From assembly GCF_014252955.1 (NCBI RefSeq), contig NZ_JACMIA010000001.1, forward strand, positions 2,378,258 to 2,442,257: a stretch of 64,000 nt of DNA, given 5' to 3'. A program made the translations under genes and the position numbers. The notes beneath the pieces are model-generated. The model was not told the origin of the DNA. It worked only from the letters and a program-made list of their open reading frames with translations, and did not search any database. This document shows positions 1-9,153 of the stretch, in pieces. Source of the DNA: Stappia sp. 28M-7 (GTDB taxonomy: Bacteria > Pseudomonadota > Alphaproteobacteria > Rhizobiales > Stappiaceae). Within the stretch, counting starts at the first letter, position 1. Each line of letters starts with the position of its first letter.

Positions 1-260
1 ATGGCGATGATCAGGAGCAGCAGGCCGCCGGCGATCTGGAAGGCCGGCACGGAGATGCCGAGCACGCCCAGAACCCCGCGTCCGGCGACCAGGAAGAGGA
101 ACAGGATGGCCCCGCCGATCAGCGTCGCGCGCACCGCGATGCGCCGGCGCGTGGCGGCCGTGGCGCCTGCCGTGACCGCCAGGAACATGGGCGCCAGGCC
201 CACCGGATCGATGGTCACGAACAGTGTCGCGAAGGCGTTGATGAGATAGTCCGCAAGCAT
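1..260 (-). CDS. MarC-family integral membrane protein (3' end cut off by window)
   Basis: Only the first 86 codons are visible; the gene runs off the left edge. The start is the ATG complementary to 258-260. The visible protein begins MLADYLINAFATLFVTIDP and continues through hydrophobic segments with a short basic stretch (TRRRIAVRAT) between them. The IDPVGLAPMFLA segment near residue 17 is typical of the MarC/YhcE family of inner-membrane proteins (about 200 residues, six predicted helices). The family was named from the multiple-antibiotic-resistance locus, but its members have no established transport role. It is divergent from gyrA, with about 208 bp between the starts. The family call rests on the N-terminal third only. 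Confidence 0.75.
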   Translation of the reverse strand, partial: MLADYLINAFATLFVTIDPVGLAPMFLAVTAGATAATRRRIAVRATLIGGAILFLFLVAGRGVLGVLGISVPAFQIAGGLLLLIIA

Positions 261-348
261 TGCGCAAGCCCCCCGCTCGACTCGTCCGGCCCCGTTATAT
301 CAAGCAAAATACGGCGTGGGGGCACCCGGGCGGCACCCCCTTCCCGAA

Positions 349-366
349 CTTTCCCTTGGGAAAGTG
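349..366. repeat. 18-bp near-palindrome between marC and gyrA
   Basis: ACTTTCCC and GGGAAAGT flank a central TT. It lies about 50 bp upstream of the predicted gyrA -35 box and about 90 bp from the marC start, so it could be an operator for either gene. No family of regulator is recognised. Confidence 0.3.
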
Positions 367-418
367 ACAAGACGCTGTTTTCGCTCGTCTTTTCGCGGCG
401 CAAAAACCCTTGGGCGAT

Positions 419-447
419 TTGGCTGAAAGCGCGGAATCGGCTATAAG
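419..447 (+). promoter_or_regulatory. predicted sigma70-type promoter of gyrA
   Basis: TTGGCT (419-424) and TATAAG (442-447) are separated by exactly 17 bp, close to the housekeeping consensus. Transcription would start near 454, leaving a leader of only about 15 nt before the GTG start at 469. No strong Shine-Dalgarno sequence is visible, consistent with a very short leader. Confidence 0.5.
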
Positions 448-468
448 ATCGGGACAGATTCAACAAGT

Positions 469-3315
469 GTGAGAGATCCCTTGACCGATCGGGACACGAA
501 CGCACCTTCGGGTGGCCTGCCGTCCGATATCCGGCCCGTTTCCATCACCGACGAGATGAAGCGCAGCTACCTCGATTACGCGATGAGCGTGATCGTCAGC
601 CGCGCCCTGCCGGACGTGCGAGACGGACTGAAGCCGGTGCACCGGCGCATCCTCTACTCGATGCATGAGAACGGCTACGAGTGGAACAAGCCCTACCGCA
701 AGTCGGCCCGCGTGGTCGGTGACGTGATGGGTAAATATCACCCCCATGGCGACAGCGCGATCTACGACGCGCTCGTGCGCATGGCGCAGAACTTCTCGCT
801 CCGCCTGCCGCTGATCGACGGCCAGGGCAACTTCGGCTCGGTCGACGGCGATCCCGCGGCGGCCATGCGTTACACCGAGTGCCGGTTGCAGAAGGTCTCG
901 GCGCGCCTCCTTGACGACATCGACAAGGAGACCGTCAACTTCCAGGACAACTACGACAATTCGGAGAGCGAGCCGGTCGTTTTGCCGGCAAAGTTCCCGA
1001 ACCTTCTGGTCAACGGCGCCGGCGGCATCGCCGTCGGCATGGCCACCAACATCCCGCCGCACAATCTCGGCGAGGTCATCGACGCCTCCATCGCCCTGAT
1101 GGAAAATCCGGCGATGACCACGGCCGAGCTGATGGAGATCGTGCCCGGTCCCGACTTCCCGACCGGCGGCATCATCCTCGGCCGCTCCGGCATCCGCTCT
1201 GCCTATGAGACCGCGCGCGGCTCCATCGTCATGCGCGGCCGCGCCGAGATCGAGGAGATCCGCAAGGATCGCTACGCCATCGTCATCACCGAGATCCCGT
1301 ATCAGGTGAACAAGGCGTCGATGATCGAGAAGATCGCCGAGCATGTGCGCGAAAAGCGCATCGAGGGCATTTCCGACATCCGCGACGAGTCCGACCGTAC
1401 CGGCATGCGCGTGGTCGTCGAGCTGAAGCGCGATGCGGTCGGCGACGTGGTGCTGAACCAGCTCTACCGCTACTCGGCGCTGCAATCGACCTTCGGCGCC
1501 AACATGGTGGCGCTGAACGGCGGCCGGCCGGAGCAGCTCGGCCTGAAGGACATGCTGACCGCCTTCATCGCCTTCCGTGAGGAGGTGATCGGCCGGCGCA
1601 CCCGCTTCCTGCTGAAGAAGGCGCGCGACCGCGCCCATGTCCTCGTCGGTCTCGCCATCGCGGTTGCCAATATCGACGAGGTCATCGCGCTGATCCGCAC
1701 TGCGCCGGACCCGGCCACCGCCCGCGCCCAGCTGATGGAGCGCAACTGGCCGGCCCGCGACGTGGAGCCCTTGATCCGCCTGATCGACGATCCGCGCCAC
1801 ATGGTCAACGAAGACGGCACCTACAAGCTGTCCGAGGAGCAGGCCCGCGCCATTCTCGACCTGCGCCTGCAGCGCCTTACCGCCCTTGGCCGCGACGAGA
1901 TCGCCGACGAGCTCAACAAGATCGGCGAGGAGATCCGCGACTATCTCGACATCCTGCGCTCGCGCTCGCGCATCCTCGACATCATCCGCCAGGAGCTGAC
2001 GGAAATCCGCGAGGAGTTCGCAACGCCCCGCCGGACCGAGATCATGGACGGCGGAGCGGACCTTGAGGACGAGGATCTCATCCAGCGCGAGGAGATGGTC
2101 GTCACGGTCAGCCATGCCGGCTACATCAAGCGCGTTCCGCTCGACACCTACCGGGCGCAGCGGCGCGGCGGCAAGGGCCGCTCGGGCATGTCGACCAAGG
2201 ACGAGGATTTCGTCACCCGCCTGTTCGTGGCCAACACGCACACGCCGGTGCTGTTCTTCTCCTCGCGCGGCATCGCCTACAAGCTGAAGGTCTGGCGCCT
2301 GCCGCTCGGCGGCCCGACCTCGCGCGGCAAGGCGCTGGTCAACATGCTTCCGCTCGAGCAGGGCGAACAGATCACCTCGATCATGCCGCTGCCGGAGGAC
2401 GAGGAGAGCTGGGGCAATCTCGACGTGATGTTCGCCACCACGCGTGGCACCGTCCGCCGCAACAAGCTCTCCGACTTCACGCAGATCAACAAGAACGGCA
2501 AGATCGCGATGAAGCTGGACGACGGCGACGGCATCGTCGGCGTCTTCACCTGCACCGAGCATGATGACGTCATGCTGACCACGGCGCTCGGCCAGTGCAT
2601 CCGCTTTGCCGTCACCGATGTGCGCGTCTTCGCGGGCCGCAACTCGGTCGGCGTGCGCGGCATCAACCTTGCCGACAACGACCGCGTCATCTCCATGTCG
2701 ATCCTGCGTCACTTCGACTGCACGGCGGACGAGCGCAGCGCCTATCTGCGCCTGCGCCGCCTGATGCGCGGCGAGGCCGACGAGGCGAACGGCGAAGCCG
2801 GCGGCGAGGACGAGGGCGTGCCGGCGGGCGACCTGCCGCAGGAGCGCTACGTGGCCATGAGCGCGCATGAGCAGGTGATCCTCACCATCTCGGAAAACGG
2901 CTACGGCAAGCGGTCTTCGTCCTTCGAGTACCGGGTGACGGGCCGCGGCGGCAAGGGCATCACCGCCATGGCGGTGACCAAGCGCAACGGCCCGCTCGTC
3001 GCCTCCTTCCCGGTGGAAGACAGCGACCAGATCATGCTCGTCACCAATGGCGGCCAGTTGATCCGTTGCCCGGTCGACGGCATCCGCATCGCCGGCCGCG
3101 CCACCCAGGGCGTCATCGTCTTCAACACCGCCGAAGGCGAGGAAGTCGTCTCGGTCGGCCGCGTCTCCGACGAGGAGGACGCCGAAGAGGCGATGCTCGA
3201 CGAGGCCGGCGGCGAGACCCCCGCGTCCGGCTCCGACACGTCGGGCGATGCCGGCGACGGCGAGACTGGCGATGGCGAGACTGGCGAGGACGGGGCTCCG
3301 GGCGACGACGCCTGA
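469..3315 (+). CDS. gyrA: DNA gyrase subunit A
   Basis: GyrA is the breakage-reunion subunit of gyrase and introduces negative supercoils together with GyrB (not in this window). The protein has 948 residues. The catalytic tyrosine is Y135 in AAMRYTE. The quinolone-target helix reads [10 protein letters not shown] with S96 and D100, the positions equivalent to E. coli S83 and D87. The C-terminal DNA-wrapping domain carries the GyrA box QRRGGKG at 564-570, which separates gyrase from topoisomerase IV. The last 45 or so residues are a strongly acidic tail with GDGETG repeats, longer than in E. coli. The GTG at 469 is used because the conserved N-terminal domain starts shortly after it and no nearer ATG fits. 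It stands alone between its own promoter and a strong terminator. Confidence 0.97.
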   Translation: MRDPLTDRDTNAPSGGLPSDIRPVSITDEMKRSYLDYAMSVIVSRALPDVRDGLKPVHRRILYSMHENGYEWNKPYRKSARVVGDVMGKYHPHGDSAIYDALVRMAQNFSLRLPLIDGQGNFGSVDGDPAAAMRYTECRLQKVSARLLDDIDKETVNFQDNYDNSESEPVVLPAKFPNLLVNGAGGIAVGMATNIPPHNLGEVIDASIALMENPAMTTAELMEIVPGPDFPTGGIILGRSGIRSAYETARGSIVMRGRAEIEEIRKDRYAIVITEIPYQVNKASMIEKIAEHVREKRIEGISDIRDESDRTGMRVVVELKRDAVGDVVLNQLYRYSALQSTFGANMVALNGGRPEQLGLKDMLTAFIAFREEVIGRRTRFLLKKARDRAHVLVGLAIAVANIDEVIALIRTAPDPATARAQLMERNWPARDVEPLIRLIDDPRHMVNEDGTYKLSEEQARAILDLRLQRLTALGRDEIADELNKIGEEIRDYLDILRSRSRILDIIRQELTEIREEFATPRRTEIMDGGADLEDEDLIQREEMVVTVSHAGYIKRVPLDTYRAQRRGGKGRSGMSTKDEDFVTRLFVANTHTPVLFFSSRGIAYKLKVWRLPLGGPTSRGKALVNMLPLEQGEQITSIMPLPEDEESWGNLDVMFATTRGTVRRNKLSDFTQINKNGKIAMKLDDGDGIVGVFTCTEHDDVMLTTALGQCIRFAVTDVRVFAGRNSVGVRGINLADNDRVISMSILRHFDCTADERSAYLRLRRLMRGEADEANGEAGGEDEGVPAGDLPQERYVAMSAHEQVILTISENGYGKRSSSFEYRVTGRGGKGITAMAVTKRNGPLVASFPVEDSDQIMLVTNGGQLIRCPVDGIRIAGRATQGVIVFNTAEGEEVVSVGRVSDEEDAEEAMLDEAGGETPASGSDTSGDAGDGETGDGETGEDGAPGDDA

Positions 3316-3345
3316 TCCCGCCTTACCGTCTCACGACACCATCAC

Positions 3346-3377
3346 GGGCCGCAGGACACTCCTGCGGCCCTTTTTCT
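3346..3377 (+). terminator. rho-independent terminator of gyrA
   Basis: A perfect 10-bp stem, GGGCCGCAGG (3346-3355) with CCTGCGGCCC (3361-3370), closes a 5-nt loop and is followed directly by TTTTTCTT. It lies 30 bp after the gyrA stop. Confidence 0.93.
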
Positions 3378-3650
3378 TGCGCGCTCCCCTCCCATCCCCT
3401 CGGCTGTCACCCCGGATGGCACTCGCTTTCACGCACCACCCTCTCGGTTCGTCATCCCGGGCAAGGCGCAGCCGCGACCCGGGACCGGCGAGCCGAGAGC
3501 CTCGCGAAGGCACTCAGGAACAACCCCACACCCGCCGCGCCTTCCCGATCCCGGATCTTCGGCCTCGTCCGGAAAGACGCGGGAGAGGCAAGCGCAGGAG
3601 ACAGGCAGGCGCGCGGGGAAGACGGAAACGATCCTCTGATGTGAACCCCA

Positions 3651-3977
3651 CCCACAGGATGTCATCCCGGTTTCGGCAACGCCGAAGACCGGGATCCAGT
3701 AACCCCGTACGGTTCTGCCCAAGCCTCAACGCTGCCGCGCGCCGAAGCTGGACTGCCGCCTTCGCGCCACCATCCACCCCGGCGGATACTGGATACCTGC
3801 CTGCGCAGGTATGACAGCGGACAGTGGAACGGGCGCCTCCCGCCCCACCCCTGCCGAGGGTGCCAATGGGTCCCGGGTCGCGCTCCGCTTGCCCGGGATG
3901 ACCTCCGAGAGGGAGGCACCATCACCCCCCACCACCGGAGATCCCACCTCGGTCGTCAGCCCACCGCCGTCGTCCCA
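3651..3977. repeat. direct repeat copy 1 (about 325 bp)
   Basis: This copy runs from CCCACAGGATGTCATCCCGG to about GTCGTCCCA and is matched almost base for base by 4135-4458. The visible differences are scattered substitutions plus small indels, for instance in the stretches CCTCCCGCCCC/CCTCCTGCCCC and CCATCACCCCCC/GCATCTCGCACCCC. Each copy contains one unit of types a, b and c described for the surrounding mosaic. The copies are about 484 bp apart, with a different palindrome (type d) between them. Confidence 0.85.
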
Positions 3978-4134
3978 ACCTCTGACGTCACCCCGGACGA
4001 AGGCGAAGCCGGAGATCCGGGGCCCATTCGTTCCCAGAGCGGCCGCAATGACACCGAAACCTCGCCCTCCCTGACGACACCACACCCGCCGTGCCTCTCC
4101 GGTCCAGGCTCGGCGCTGCACATCATCCGCCCCG

Positions 4135-4458
4135 CCCACAGGATGTCATCCCGGTTTCGGCAACGCCGAAGACCGGGATCCAGTAACCCCGTACGGCTCT
4201 GCCCGAGCCTGAGCGCTGCCGCCGGAACGTCGGTGGCGGCCAACTTCGCGCCACCATCCACCCCGGCGGATACTGGATACCTGCCTGCACAGGTATGACA
4301 GCGGACAGTGGAACGGGCGCCTCCTGCCCCCCCTGCCGAGGGTGCCAATGAGTCCCGGGTCGCGCTTTGCTTGCCCGGGATGACCTCCGAGAGGGAGGCA
4401 GCATCTCGCACCCCACCACCGGAGATCCCACCTCGGTCGTCAGCCCACCATCGTCATC
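4135..4458. repeat. direct repeat copy 2 (about 325 bp)
   Basis: Second copy of the repeat at 3651-3977, in the same orientation and offset by 482-484 bp along its length. It ends about 18 bp before the stop codon of the cyclase gene that is transcribed toward it. Its presence means short reads and recombination could both confuse this interval. Confidence 0.85.
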
Positions 4459-4475
4459 CCGAGAAAACGCGCCCC

Positions 4476-5795
4476 TCACCCTTTCGGGCTGAACAGATGC
4501 ACCGGCTCGGCGACGCCGCGAAGGCGATGCTCGCCGAGGTCGTCCAGCGGCACATCGAGACCGCGCGCAGCCGCCTGCGAGATCAGGATCTCCCGGCCGA
4601 GTTCCTTGGTCAGCGCCTCGATGCGGCTTGCCGCGTTAACCGCCGGGCCGATCACCGTGAAATCGAGCCGTCCGGCCGAACCGACATTGCCGAAGAACAC
4701 CTTGCCCTCGTGCAGCGCGATGCCGGTGCGCAGCGGCGCCCACACCTCCCGCGCGTCCGCGACCGCCTGGGGCGGCGTCTCGTTCAGCGCCGCGATCCCG
4801 GCAAGGGCCGCCCGCGCCGCGCGCAGGGCCGCGTGTGCCGCCCCCTCGCCTTGCGGAAACACTGCCAAAACCCCGTCGCCCATGAATTTCAGGATCTCGC
4901 CGCCTTCCGCGATCACCGCCCCGGCCAGCCGCTCGAAATAGGCGTTGAGCAGCGCCGTCATCGCCGGTCCCGGCAGCCGCGCCGACAGATCGGTGAAGCC
5001 GCGCAGGTCCGACATCCAGATCACCGCATCGATTTCCTCGCCGACGCCCCGCCGGATGCTGCCCTGCAGCACCTTGCCTCCCGCCGCCGGCCCCAGATAG
5101 GCGTCGAGCAGGTTCGCCGAGATCCGCCGGTCGATATGCCGGGCAACATGCAGCGCCAGGATCGACAGCAGCCGGTCGATACCCGCCCGCTCGGTTTCCG
5201 TGAAGCCGCCCGGCTGGCGCGTTGCCAGCGACACCAGGTTGTGCTGGCTGCCGGACCCGGTTCCGCCGGCAGCCGTCAGCGGCAGCGCCATGTAATGGCT
5301 GTAGCCGAGTTGCCCCAGTTCCCGCAGCAAGGGGTAGTGCGCCGAGGTGTCCTCGTCGATCGTCCGGTCGAACGCCTCGCCGCGTTCGATCACCGCAAAG
5401 ATCGGGCTTCGCCGATAGGCATCCGTCGCCAGGATATCCTCGGCCACCTGGATCTCGTCGCAGATCCCGTCACCCGCCTCCCAGTTCCAGGCAAAGCCGT
5501 AGATCTGCGGGTGCAGCGTGCCCACATGCAGGCTCGCCCGCTCGAAGGACGGCAGCGCCGCCGCCATGCGCCAGCAGAACGCCTCGAAGAAATCCAACAC
5601 GTCGGCCACAGCCAGCGCCTCGCCGAGCAACCAGGCCTCCACATCCCCCAGCGTCTGGATCGGCGCCCCTTGCGCCTCGCGCTGCGAGCGCCGGCGCAGC
5701 CGCACCCCTTTCGCATAGGACCTTGGAAACGGATCGATCCCGGCCATCCCCGTCTTTCCCGCCTCTTCATCCGGCCACCCCGGACAGCACGTCAT
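4476..5795 (-). CDS. class III adenylate/guanylate cyclase, soluble, with unassigned N-terminal sensor region
   Basis: Predicted to make a cyclic nucleotide, probably cAMP, from the triphosphate. The C-terminal half (about 255-415) is a class III cyclase domain. Metal-binding D263 lies in WMSDLRGFT and D307 in FMGDGV. K303 (EILKF) and T380 (LDFTVIG) occupy the purine-selecting positions, and N387 and R391 (VNAASR) the transition-state positions, so the domain looks active. Residues about 30-225 hold no membrane segment and no domain I can name with confidence; a sensory input role is inferred. The length is 439 residues from the ATG at 5795; an in-frame ATG 16 codons later (5747) is an equally good start. 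Three short direct repeats lie just upstream. It is downstream of and co-oriented with the ABC importer but separated from it by about 215 bp. Confidence 0.85.
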   Translation of the reverse strand: MTCCPGWPDEEAGKTGMAGIDPFPRSYAKGVRLRRRSQREAQGAPIQTLGDVEAWLLGEALAVADVLDFFEAFCWRMAAALPSFERASLHVGTLHPQIYGFAWNWEAGDGICDEIQVAEDILATDAYRRSPIFAVIERGEAFDRTIDEDTSAHYPLLRELGQLGYSHYMALPLTAAGGTGSGSQHNLVSLATRQPGGFTETERAGIDRLLSILALHVARHIDRRISANLLDAYLGPAAGGKVLQGSIRRGVGEEIDAVIWMSDLRGFTDLSARLPGPAMTALLNAYFERLAGAVIAEGGEILKFMGDGVLAVFPQGEGAAHAALRAARAALAGIAALNETPPQAVADAREVWAPLRTGIALHEGKVFFGNVGSAGRLDFTVIGPAVNAASRIEALTKELGREILISQAAARGLDVPLDDLGEHRLRGVAEPVHLFSPKG

Positions 5796-5825
5796 GACCG
5801 CACTCTACCTCAAGGCAGCCGCACC

Positions 5826-5898
5826 GGGGACAAGTCGAACGATGCGGCGCGGCGCCCGGCGGGGATAAGTGCGCCGGACAGGCGGGGACAAATGCGCC
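5826..5898 (-). promoter_or_regulatory. three short direct repeats upstream of the cyclase gene
   Basis: GGGGACAAGTCGAAC (5826), GGGGATAAGTGCGCC (5861) and GGGGACAAATGCGCC (5884) are variants of one 15-mer; on the cyclase strand they read roughly GGCGCAYTTRTCCCC. They lie 30-105 bp upstream of the cyclase start, where operator or promoter elements would be expected. The binding factor is unknown. Confidence 0.4.
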
Positions 5899-5964
5899 CG
5901 GGGCACGCCGCCCGGCAGCATCGGCGATTTCGGGAAATTGAGACGGCCGAAATCAAAATTTCGC

Positions 5965-6003
5965 AATTTCGAGACGGAATTTTGCAAAATCCGTCTCGAA
6001 ATT
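5965..6003 (-). terminator. 14-bp perfect inverted repeat after the ABC ATPase gene
   Basis: AATTTCGAGACGGA (5965-5978) pairs perfectly with TCCGTCTCGAAATT (5990-6003) across an 11-nt loop, 8 bp past the stop of the ABC ATPase. No clean T-run follows on the minus strand (the next bases are GCGAAATTTTGATTT), so it is either an imperfect terminator or a 3'-end-protecting hairpin. A further AAATTGAGACGG copy of one arm lies just beyond it. Confidence 0.55.
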
Positions 6004-6011
6004 CTCAAGGC

Positions 6012-8102
6012 CTATTCGGCCGCCTCGACCTTCGGCTTTATCACCGGTTCCATCGCGCTCAGTTCGGCCGGATCGAGATGGCACAGGATCCTGTGTCCAT
6101 CGCCGAAGCTGCGCAGCGGCGGCAGCTCGACATCGCAAGTGCCCGGCATCATGTAGGGGCAGCGGGTGGAGAACGGACAGCCCGGCGGCGGGTTGGTCGG
6201 CGACGGGATTTCCCCCTTGAGCACGATGTGCCGCTTCTCGATCCGCGTATCGGCGATGGGCACCGCCGCCAGCAGCGCCTCGGTGTAGGGATGGTAGGGC
6301 GGCGCGAAGATTTCCTCGGTCGTGCCCTGCTCCATGATCCGGCCGAGATACATCACCACCACCCGGTCGGCGAGATACCGCACCACCGACAGGTCGTGGC
6401 TGATGAACAGCATCGTCGTGCGGTTCTCGCGCTGGATGTCCATCAGCAGCTCGGTCACTGCCGCCTGCACCGAAACGTCCAGCGCCGACACCGGCTCGTC
6501 GGCGATCACCACCTTCGGATTGCCGGCGAAGGCGCGGGCGATGCCCACCCGCTGCTTCTGCCCGCCGGAGAGCTGGCGCGGCTTGCGCTTGGCGAAATCG
6601 CGCGGCAGCTTCACCGTGTCGAGCAGCCGGAAGACGATCTCCTCCACCTCCTCGTCCTTGCTGGCGACCCCGAACTTGCGGATCACCCGCGCGATCTGGC
6701 TGCCGACGGAATGCGACGGATTCAGCGTGTCGAACGGGTTCTGGAAGACCATCTGCAGCTTCGAGATCGTCTCGGCCTTGCGCCGCTCCACCGGCAGATC
6801 GCCGAGTTCGACATCCCCCAGCATCACCTTGCCGTCGGTCGCGTCCTCCAGCCCCATCAGCACCTTGGCGAAGGTCGACTTGCCGCAGCCGCTCTCGCCG
6901 ACGATGGCCACCGTCTCGGCCTCGCGCGCGGTGAAGCTCAGCTTCTCGTTGGCCTTCACCACCCGCTCGCTGCCGCCCATCACGAACAGCCCGCCCTCCT
7001 CGATCAGATAGTGCTTGGTCATGTCCTCGACCGAGAGCACCACCTCGCCCGCCTCGACCGGCGGCTTCGCCTCGCCCTTCGGCAGGTCGCGGTTCCAGTC
7101 GATCTCCTGGAAGCGTTCGCAGCGCACCTTGTGGTCGTCGTCGCCCGGAACGGCACGCATCGGCAGCCGGCCGACATTGCACAGCCCGTCGCGGAAGAAG
7201 GTGCAGCGCGGCCCGAAGTTGCACCCCTCGGGCCGCTCGTGCGGCAGCGGCAGCTGGCCCGGGATTGCCACCAGCGGATGGGCGTTCTTGTCGGCGCCGG
7301 GCAACGGGATCGAGCCGAACAGTCCCCGCGTGTAGGGATGGCGCATCTCGTCGAAGACGTCATGAATGTCCCCGACCTCCACCGCCTCGCCGGAATACAT
7401 CACGGTCAGCCGGTCGCAGGTCTCCAGGATCAGCCCGAGATTGTGCGAGATGTAGATCATCGAGGTGCCGAACTCCTCGGCGATCTCGTTGATCAGCTCG
7501 ACGATGCCCGCCTCCACCGTCACGTCCAGCGCCGTTGTCGGCTCGTCGAGCAGCAACAGCTTGGGGTTCGACAGCAGCGCCATGGCGATCACCACGCGCT
7601 GCTGCTGGCCGCCGGAAATCTGGTGCGGGTAGGACGCCAGGATACGCTTGGGGTCCGGCAGGCGCACCTTGGCCAGCATCTCCTCGGCCCGCGCCAGCGC
7701 CTCGCGCTCGCTCAACCCGTCATGGTAGATCGGCACCTCGGCCAGCTGCGCGCCGATGGTCATCGACGGGTTCAGCGAGGCCATCGGCTCCTGGTAGACC
7801 ATGGCGATGCGCGAGCCGCGGATCTGCCGCAGCTCCTCCTCGCTCATCTGCCGCATGTCGCGGCCCTCGAACAGGATCTCCCCGCCGACGATCGCGCCGT
7901 TCTTGCCCATGTACTGCATGATGGCCAGCGCCACGGTCGACTTGCCGCAGCCGCTCTCGCCGACGATGCCGTGCGCCTCGCCCGGCATGAGCTTCAGGTT
8001 GAAGTCCACCACGGCCGGGATCTCGCCGGCGCGCGTGTAGTAGGAGATGCAAAGGTTCCGGCATTCGAGAACGGGAACCTCTTCGGCGGCGTGATCGCTC
8101 AT
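6012..8102 (-). CDS. ABC importer ATPase with two fused nucleotide-binding domains (Dpp/Opp type)
   Basis: Energises the importer formed with the two permeases and binding protein encoded upstream. The 696 residues hold two complete ABC units. Walker [10 protein letters not shown] occurs at 48-56 and again near 410. The Q-loops are YQEP and FQNP, the signatures SGGQQQR and SGGQKQR, and the Walker B motifs LLLLDEP and VVIADEP. Each half ends with the cysteine-rich oligopeptide-transporter C-terminal extension (for example [10 protein letters not shown]), as in DppD/DppF. In E. coli the two halves are separate genes; a fused form is common in alphaproteobacteria. The gene is 13 bp downstream of the second permease and so is the last gene of a four-gene operon. 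The substrate cannot be read from the ATPase itself. Confidence 0.93.
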   Translation of the reverse strand: MSDHAAEEVPVLECRNLCISYYTRAGEIPAVVDFNLKLMPGEAHGIVGESGCGKSTVALAIMQYMGKNGAIVGGEILFEGRDMRQMSEEELRQIRGSRIAMVYQEPMASLNPSMTIGAQLAEVPIYHDGLSEREALARAEEMLAKVRLPDPKRILASYPHQISGGQQQRVVIAMALLSNPKLLLLDEPTTALDVTVEAGIVELINEIAEEFGTSMIYISHNLGLILETCDRLTVMYSGEAVEVGDIHDVFDEMRHPYTRGLFGSIPLPGADKNAHPLVAIPGQLPLPHERPEGCNFGPRCTFFRDGLCNVGRLPMRAVPGDDDHKVRCERFQEIDWNRDLPKGEAKPPVEAGEVVLSVEDMTKHYLIEEGGLFVMGGSERVVKANEKLSFTAREAETVAIVGESGCGKSTFAKVLMGLEDATDGKVMLGDVELGDLPVERRKAETISKLQMVFQNPFDTLNPSHSVGSQIARVIRKFGVASKDEEVEEIVFRLLDTVKLPRDFAKRKPRQLSGGQKQRVGIARAFAGNPKVVIADEPVSALDVSVQAAVTELLMDIQRENRTTMLFISHDLSVVRYLADRVVVMYLGRIMEQGTTEEIFAPPYHPYTEALLAAVPIADTRIEKRHIVLKGEIPSPTNPPPGCPFSTRCPYMMPGTCDVELPPLRSFGDGHRILCHLDPAELSAMEPVIKPKVEAAE

Positions 8103-8115
8103 TGTGTCCCCCTCC

Positions 8116-9135
8116 TCAGTCGCGCAGGCTCATTTCCCGAAGGCCGTCGGCCATCAGGTTGAAGCCAAGGATCAGGCTCGAAACGGCCAGCGCCGGCACG
8201 AGCAGCATGTAGGAGAACTTCCACAGCATCGCCGTCTTGGCGCTCTCGCGGATCATCAATCCCCAGTCCGGGTCGGGCGGCTGCAGGCCCAGCCCCAGGA
8301 AGGTCAGCGTGGTGATCGCCACCGTCGTGTAGCCGAGCCGCAGGCAGGCATCGACGATGATCGGCCCGCGCACGTTCGGCAGCAGCTCGAAGATCATGAT
8401 GTAGAGCGGATGCTCGCCGCGCGTCTGCGCCGCGTAGACGTAGTCCCGCGTCTTGATGTCGAGCGCCAATCCCCGGACGATGCGCATGATCGCCGGTGCC
8501 GAGGCGAAGGTCACCGCCACCACGATGTTGAAGCCCGACGGCCCCAGATAGTTCAGGATGACGATGAACAGCACCATCACCGGGAACGACAGCAGCACGT
8601 TGGCGACGAACGAAATGATCTCGTCCCACCAGCCGGCCAGGTAGCCGGAGATCAGGCCGAACATGGCGCCGAACACATAGGCGACCATGGTCGCCGTGAC
8701 GCCCCAGACCAGCACCCGCTGGCAGCCCCAGATCATGCGCGACAGCATGTCCCGGCCCTTGAAGTCGGTGCCGAGCCAGAAGAACAGGCCGTTCCGCTCG
8801 GTGAAGGGCGTCGTGAACGGGGCGATCGGCTTGTTCGGGTCCATCAGGGGCAGGTACGGCGCGCTGACCGCCATCAGCAGCCAGAAGAACACCAGCGTAA
8901 TGCCGATCACGGCGACCCGGCTTTCGCGGAAGGCGCGGATGCCGAGCACGTAGAGCATCAGCGTCGCAGGGATCGCCGGCAACAGCACGGCCCGCGCCTC
9001 ACCTCCGATCGCCTGGCCGAACATCACATAGGCCATCAGCGGCAGCCACATCAGCAGAAACAGCGCGATGACGGGCTTCGGCCGCGACAGGCGGTCGAGG
9101 GCGGAGGGGCCGGACGGGATCTCGGTCACTGCCAT
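8116..9135 (-). CDS. ABC transporter permease (DppC/OppC type)
   Basis: Inner-membrane permease of the binding-protein-dependent importer. The 339 residues include hydrophobic segments from about 22 onward and a periplasmic loop with the FWLGTDFKGRDMLSR motif that marks the DppC/OppC branch. The ATPase-coupling EAA-type loop lies around RGLALDIKTRDYVYAAQTRG. A longer than usual N-terminal hydrophobic stretch (about 22-70) comes before the usual first helix, suggesting an extra helical hairpin. The gene is 18 bp after the other permease and 13 bp before the ATPase, with no intervening promoter evident. Confidence 0.9.
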   Translation of the reverse strand: MAVTEIPSGPSALDRLSRPKPVIALFLLMWLPLMAYVMFGQAIGGEARAVLLPAIPATLMLYVLGIRAFRESRVAVIGITLVFFWLLMAVSAPYLPLMDPNKPIAPFTTPFTERNGLFFWLGTDFKGRDMLSRMIWGCQRVLVWGVTATMVAYVFGAMFGLISGYLAGWWDEIISFVANVLLSFPVMVLFIVILNYLGPSGFNIVVAVTFASAPAIMRIVRGLALDIKTRDYVYAAQTRGEHPLYIMIFELLPNVRGPIIVDACLRLGYTTVAITTLTFLGLGLQPPDPDWGLMIRESAKTAMLWKFSYMLLVPALAVSSLILGFNLMADGLREMSLRD

Positions 9136-9153
9136 TGAGTGCGTCTCCGGTCC

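Larger units (their letters stand above)
3378..4475. repeat. non-coding mosaic of palindromic repeat units
   Basis: About 1.1 kb with no convincing gene; the open frames seen on both strands are made of repeat sequence. At least four kinds of palindromic unit can be seen. (a) Units starting GTCATCCCGGGCAAG and ending CGCGACCCGGGA, for example near 3451-3484 and inverted near 3872-3903. (b) Units starting GTCATCCCGGTTTCGG and ending CGAAGACCGGGATCC, at 3661 and 4145. (c) Units around CTGGATACCTGCCTG and its inverse, near 3787-3814 and 4270-4298. (d) A unit near 3985-4022 with CCCCGGA and TCCGGGG arms. Read backwards, several give the peptide-like strings such as VIPAQAGIQYPP that are often misannotated as proteins. 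They resemble the REP-like intergenic repeats of Rhizobiales. The block sits between gyrA and a convergent cyclase gene. Confidence 0.85.

Noticed and set aside
349-396. Terminator-like hairpin and T-run upstream of gyrA (AAGACG/CGTCTT plus TTTT)
   Set aside because: No gene ends upstream on the plus strand, and the stem is only six pairs, so it is probably chance or part of the promoter region.
460-2868. 802-codon open frame on the minus strand
   Set aside because: It is the antisense shadow of gyrA; its protein is Asp/His/Val-rich without motifs and overlaps an unambiguous gene.
3651-4458. CRISPR array or transposon ends
   Set aside because: The repeat is present only twice, is about 325 bp long and has no spacer series, transposase or target-site duplication that I can see.
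3248-4479. Several open frames of 60-190 codons behind gyrA
   Set aside because: They consist of palindromic repeat sequence (strings such as VIPAQAGIQYPP), a known source of false proteins.
4308-8162. 1284-codon open frame on the plus strand
   Set aside because: Antisense to the cyclase and ABC ATPase genes, which carry complete catalytic motifs; the long frame results from high GC codon bias.
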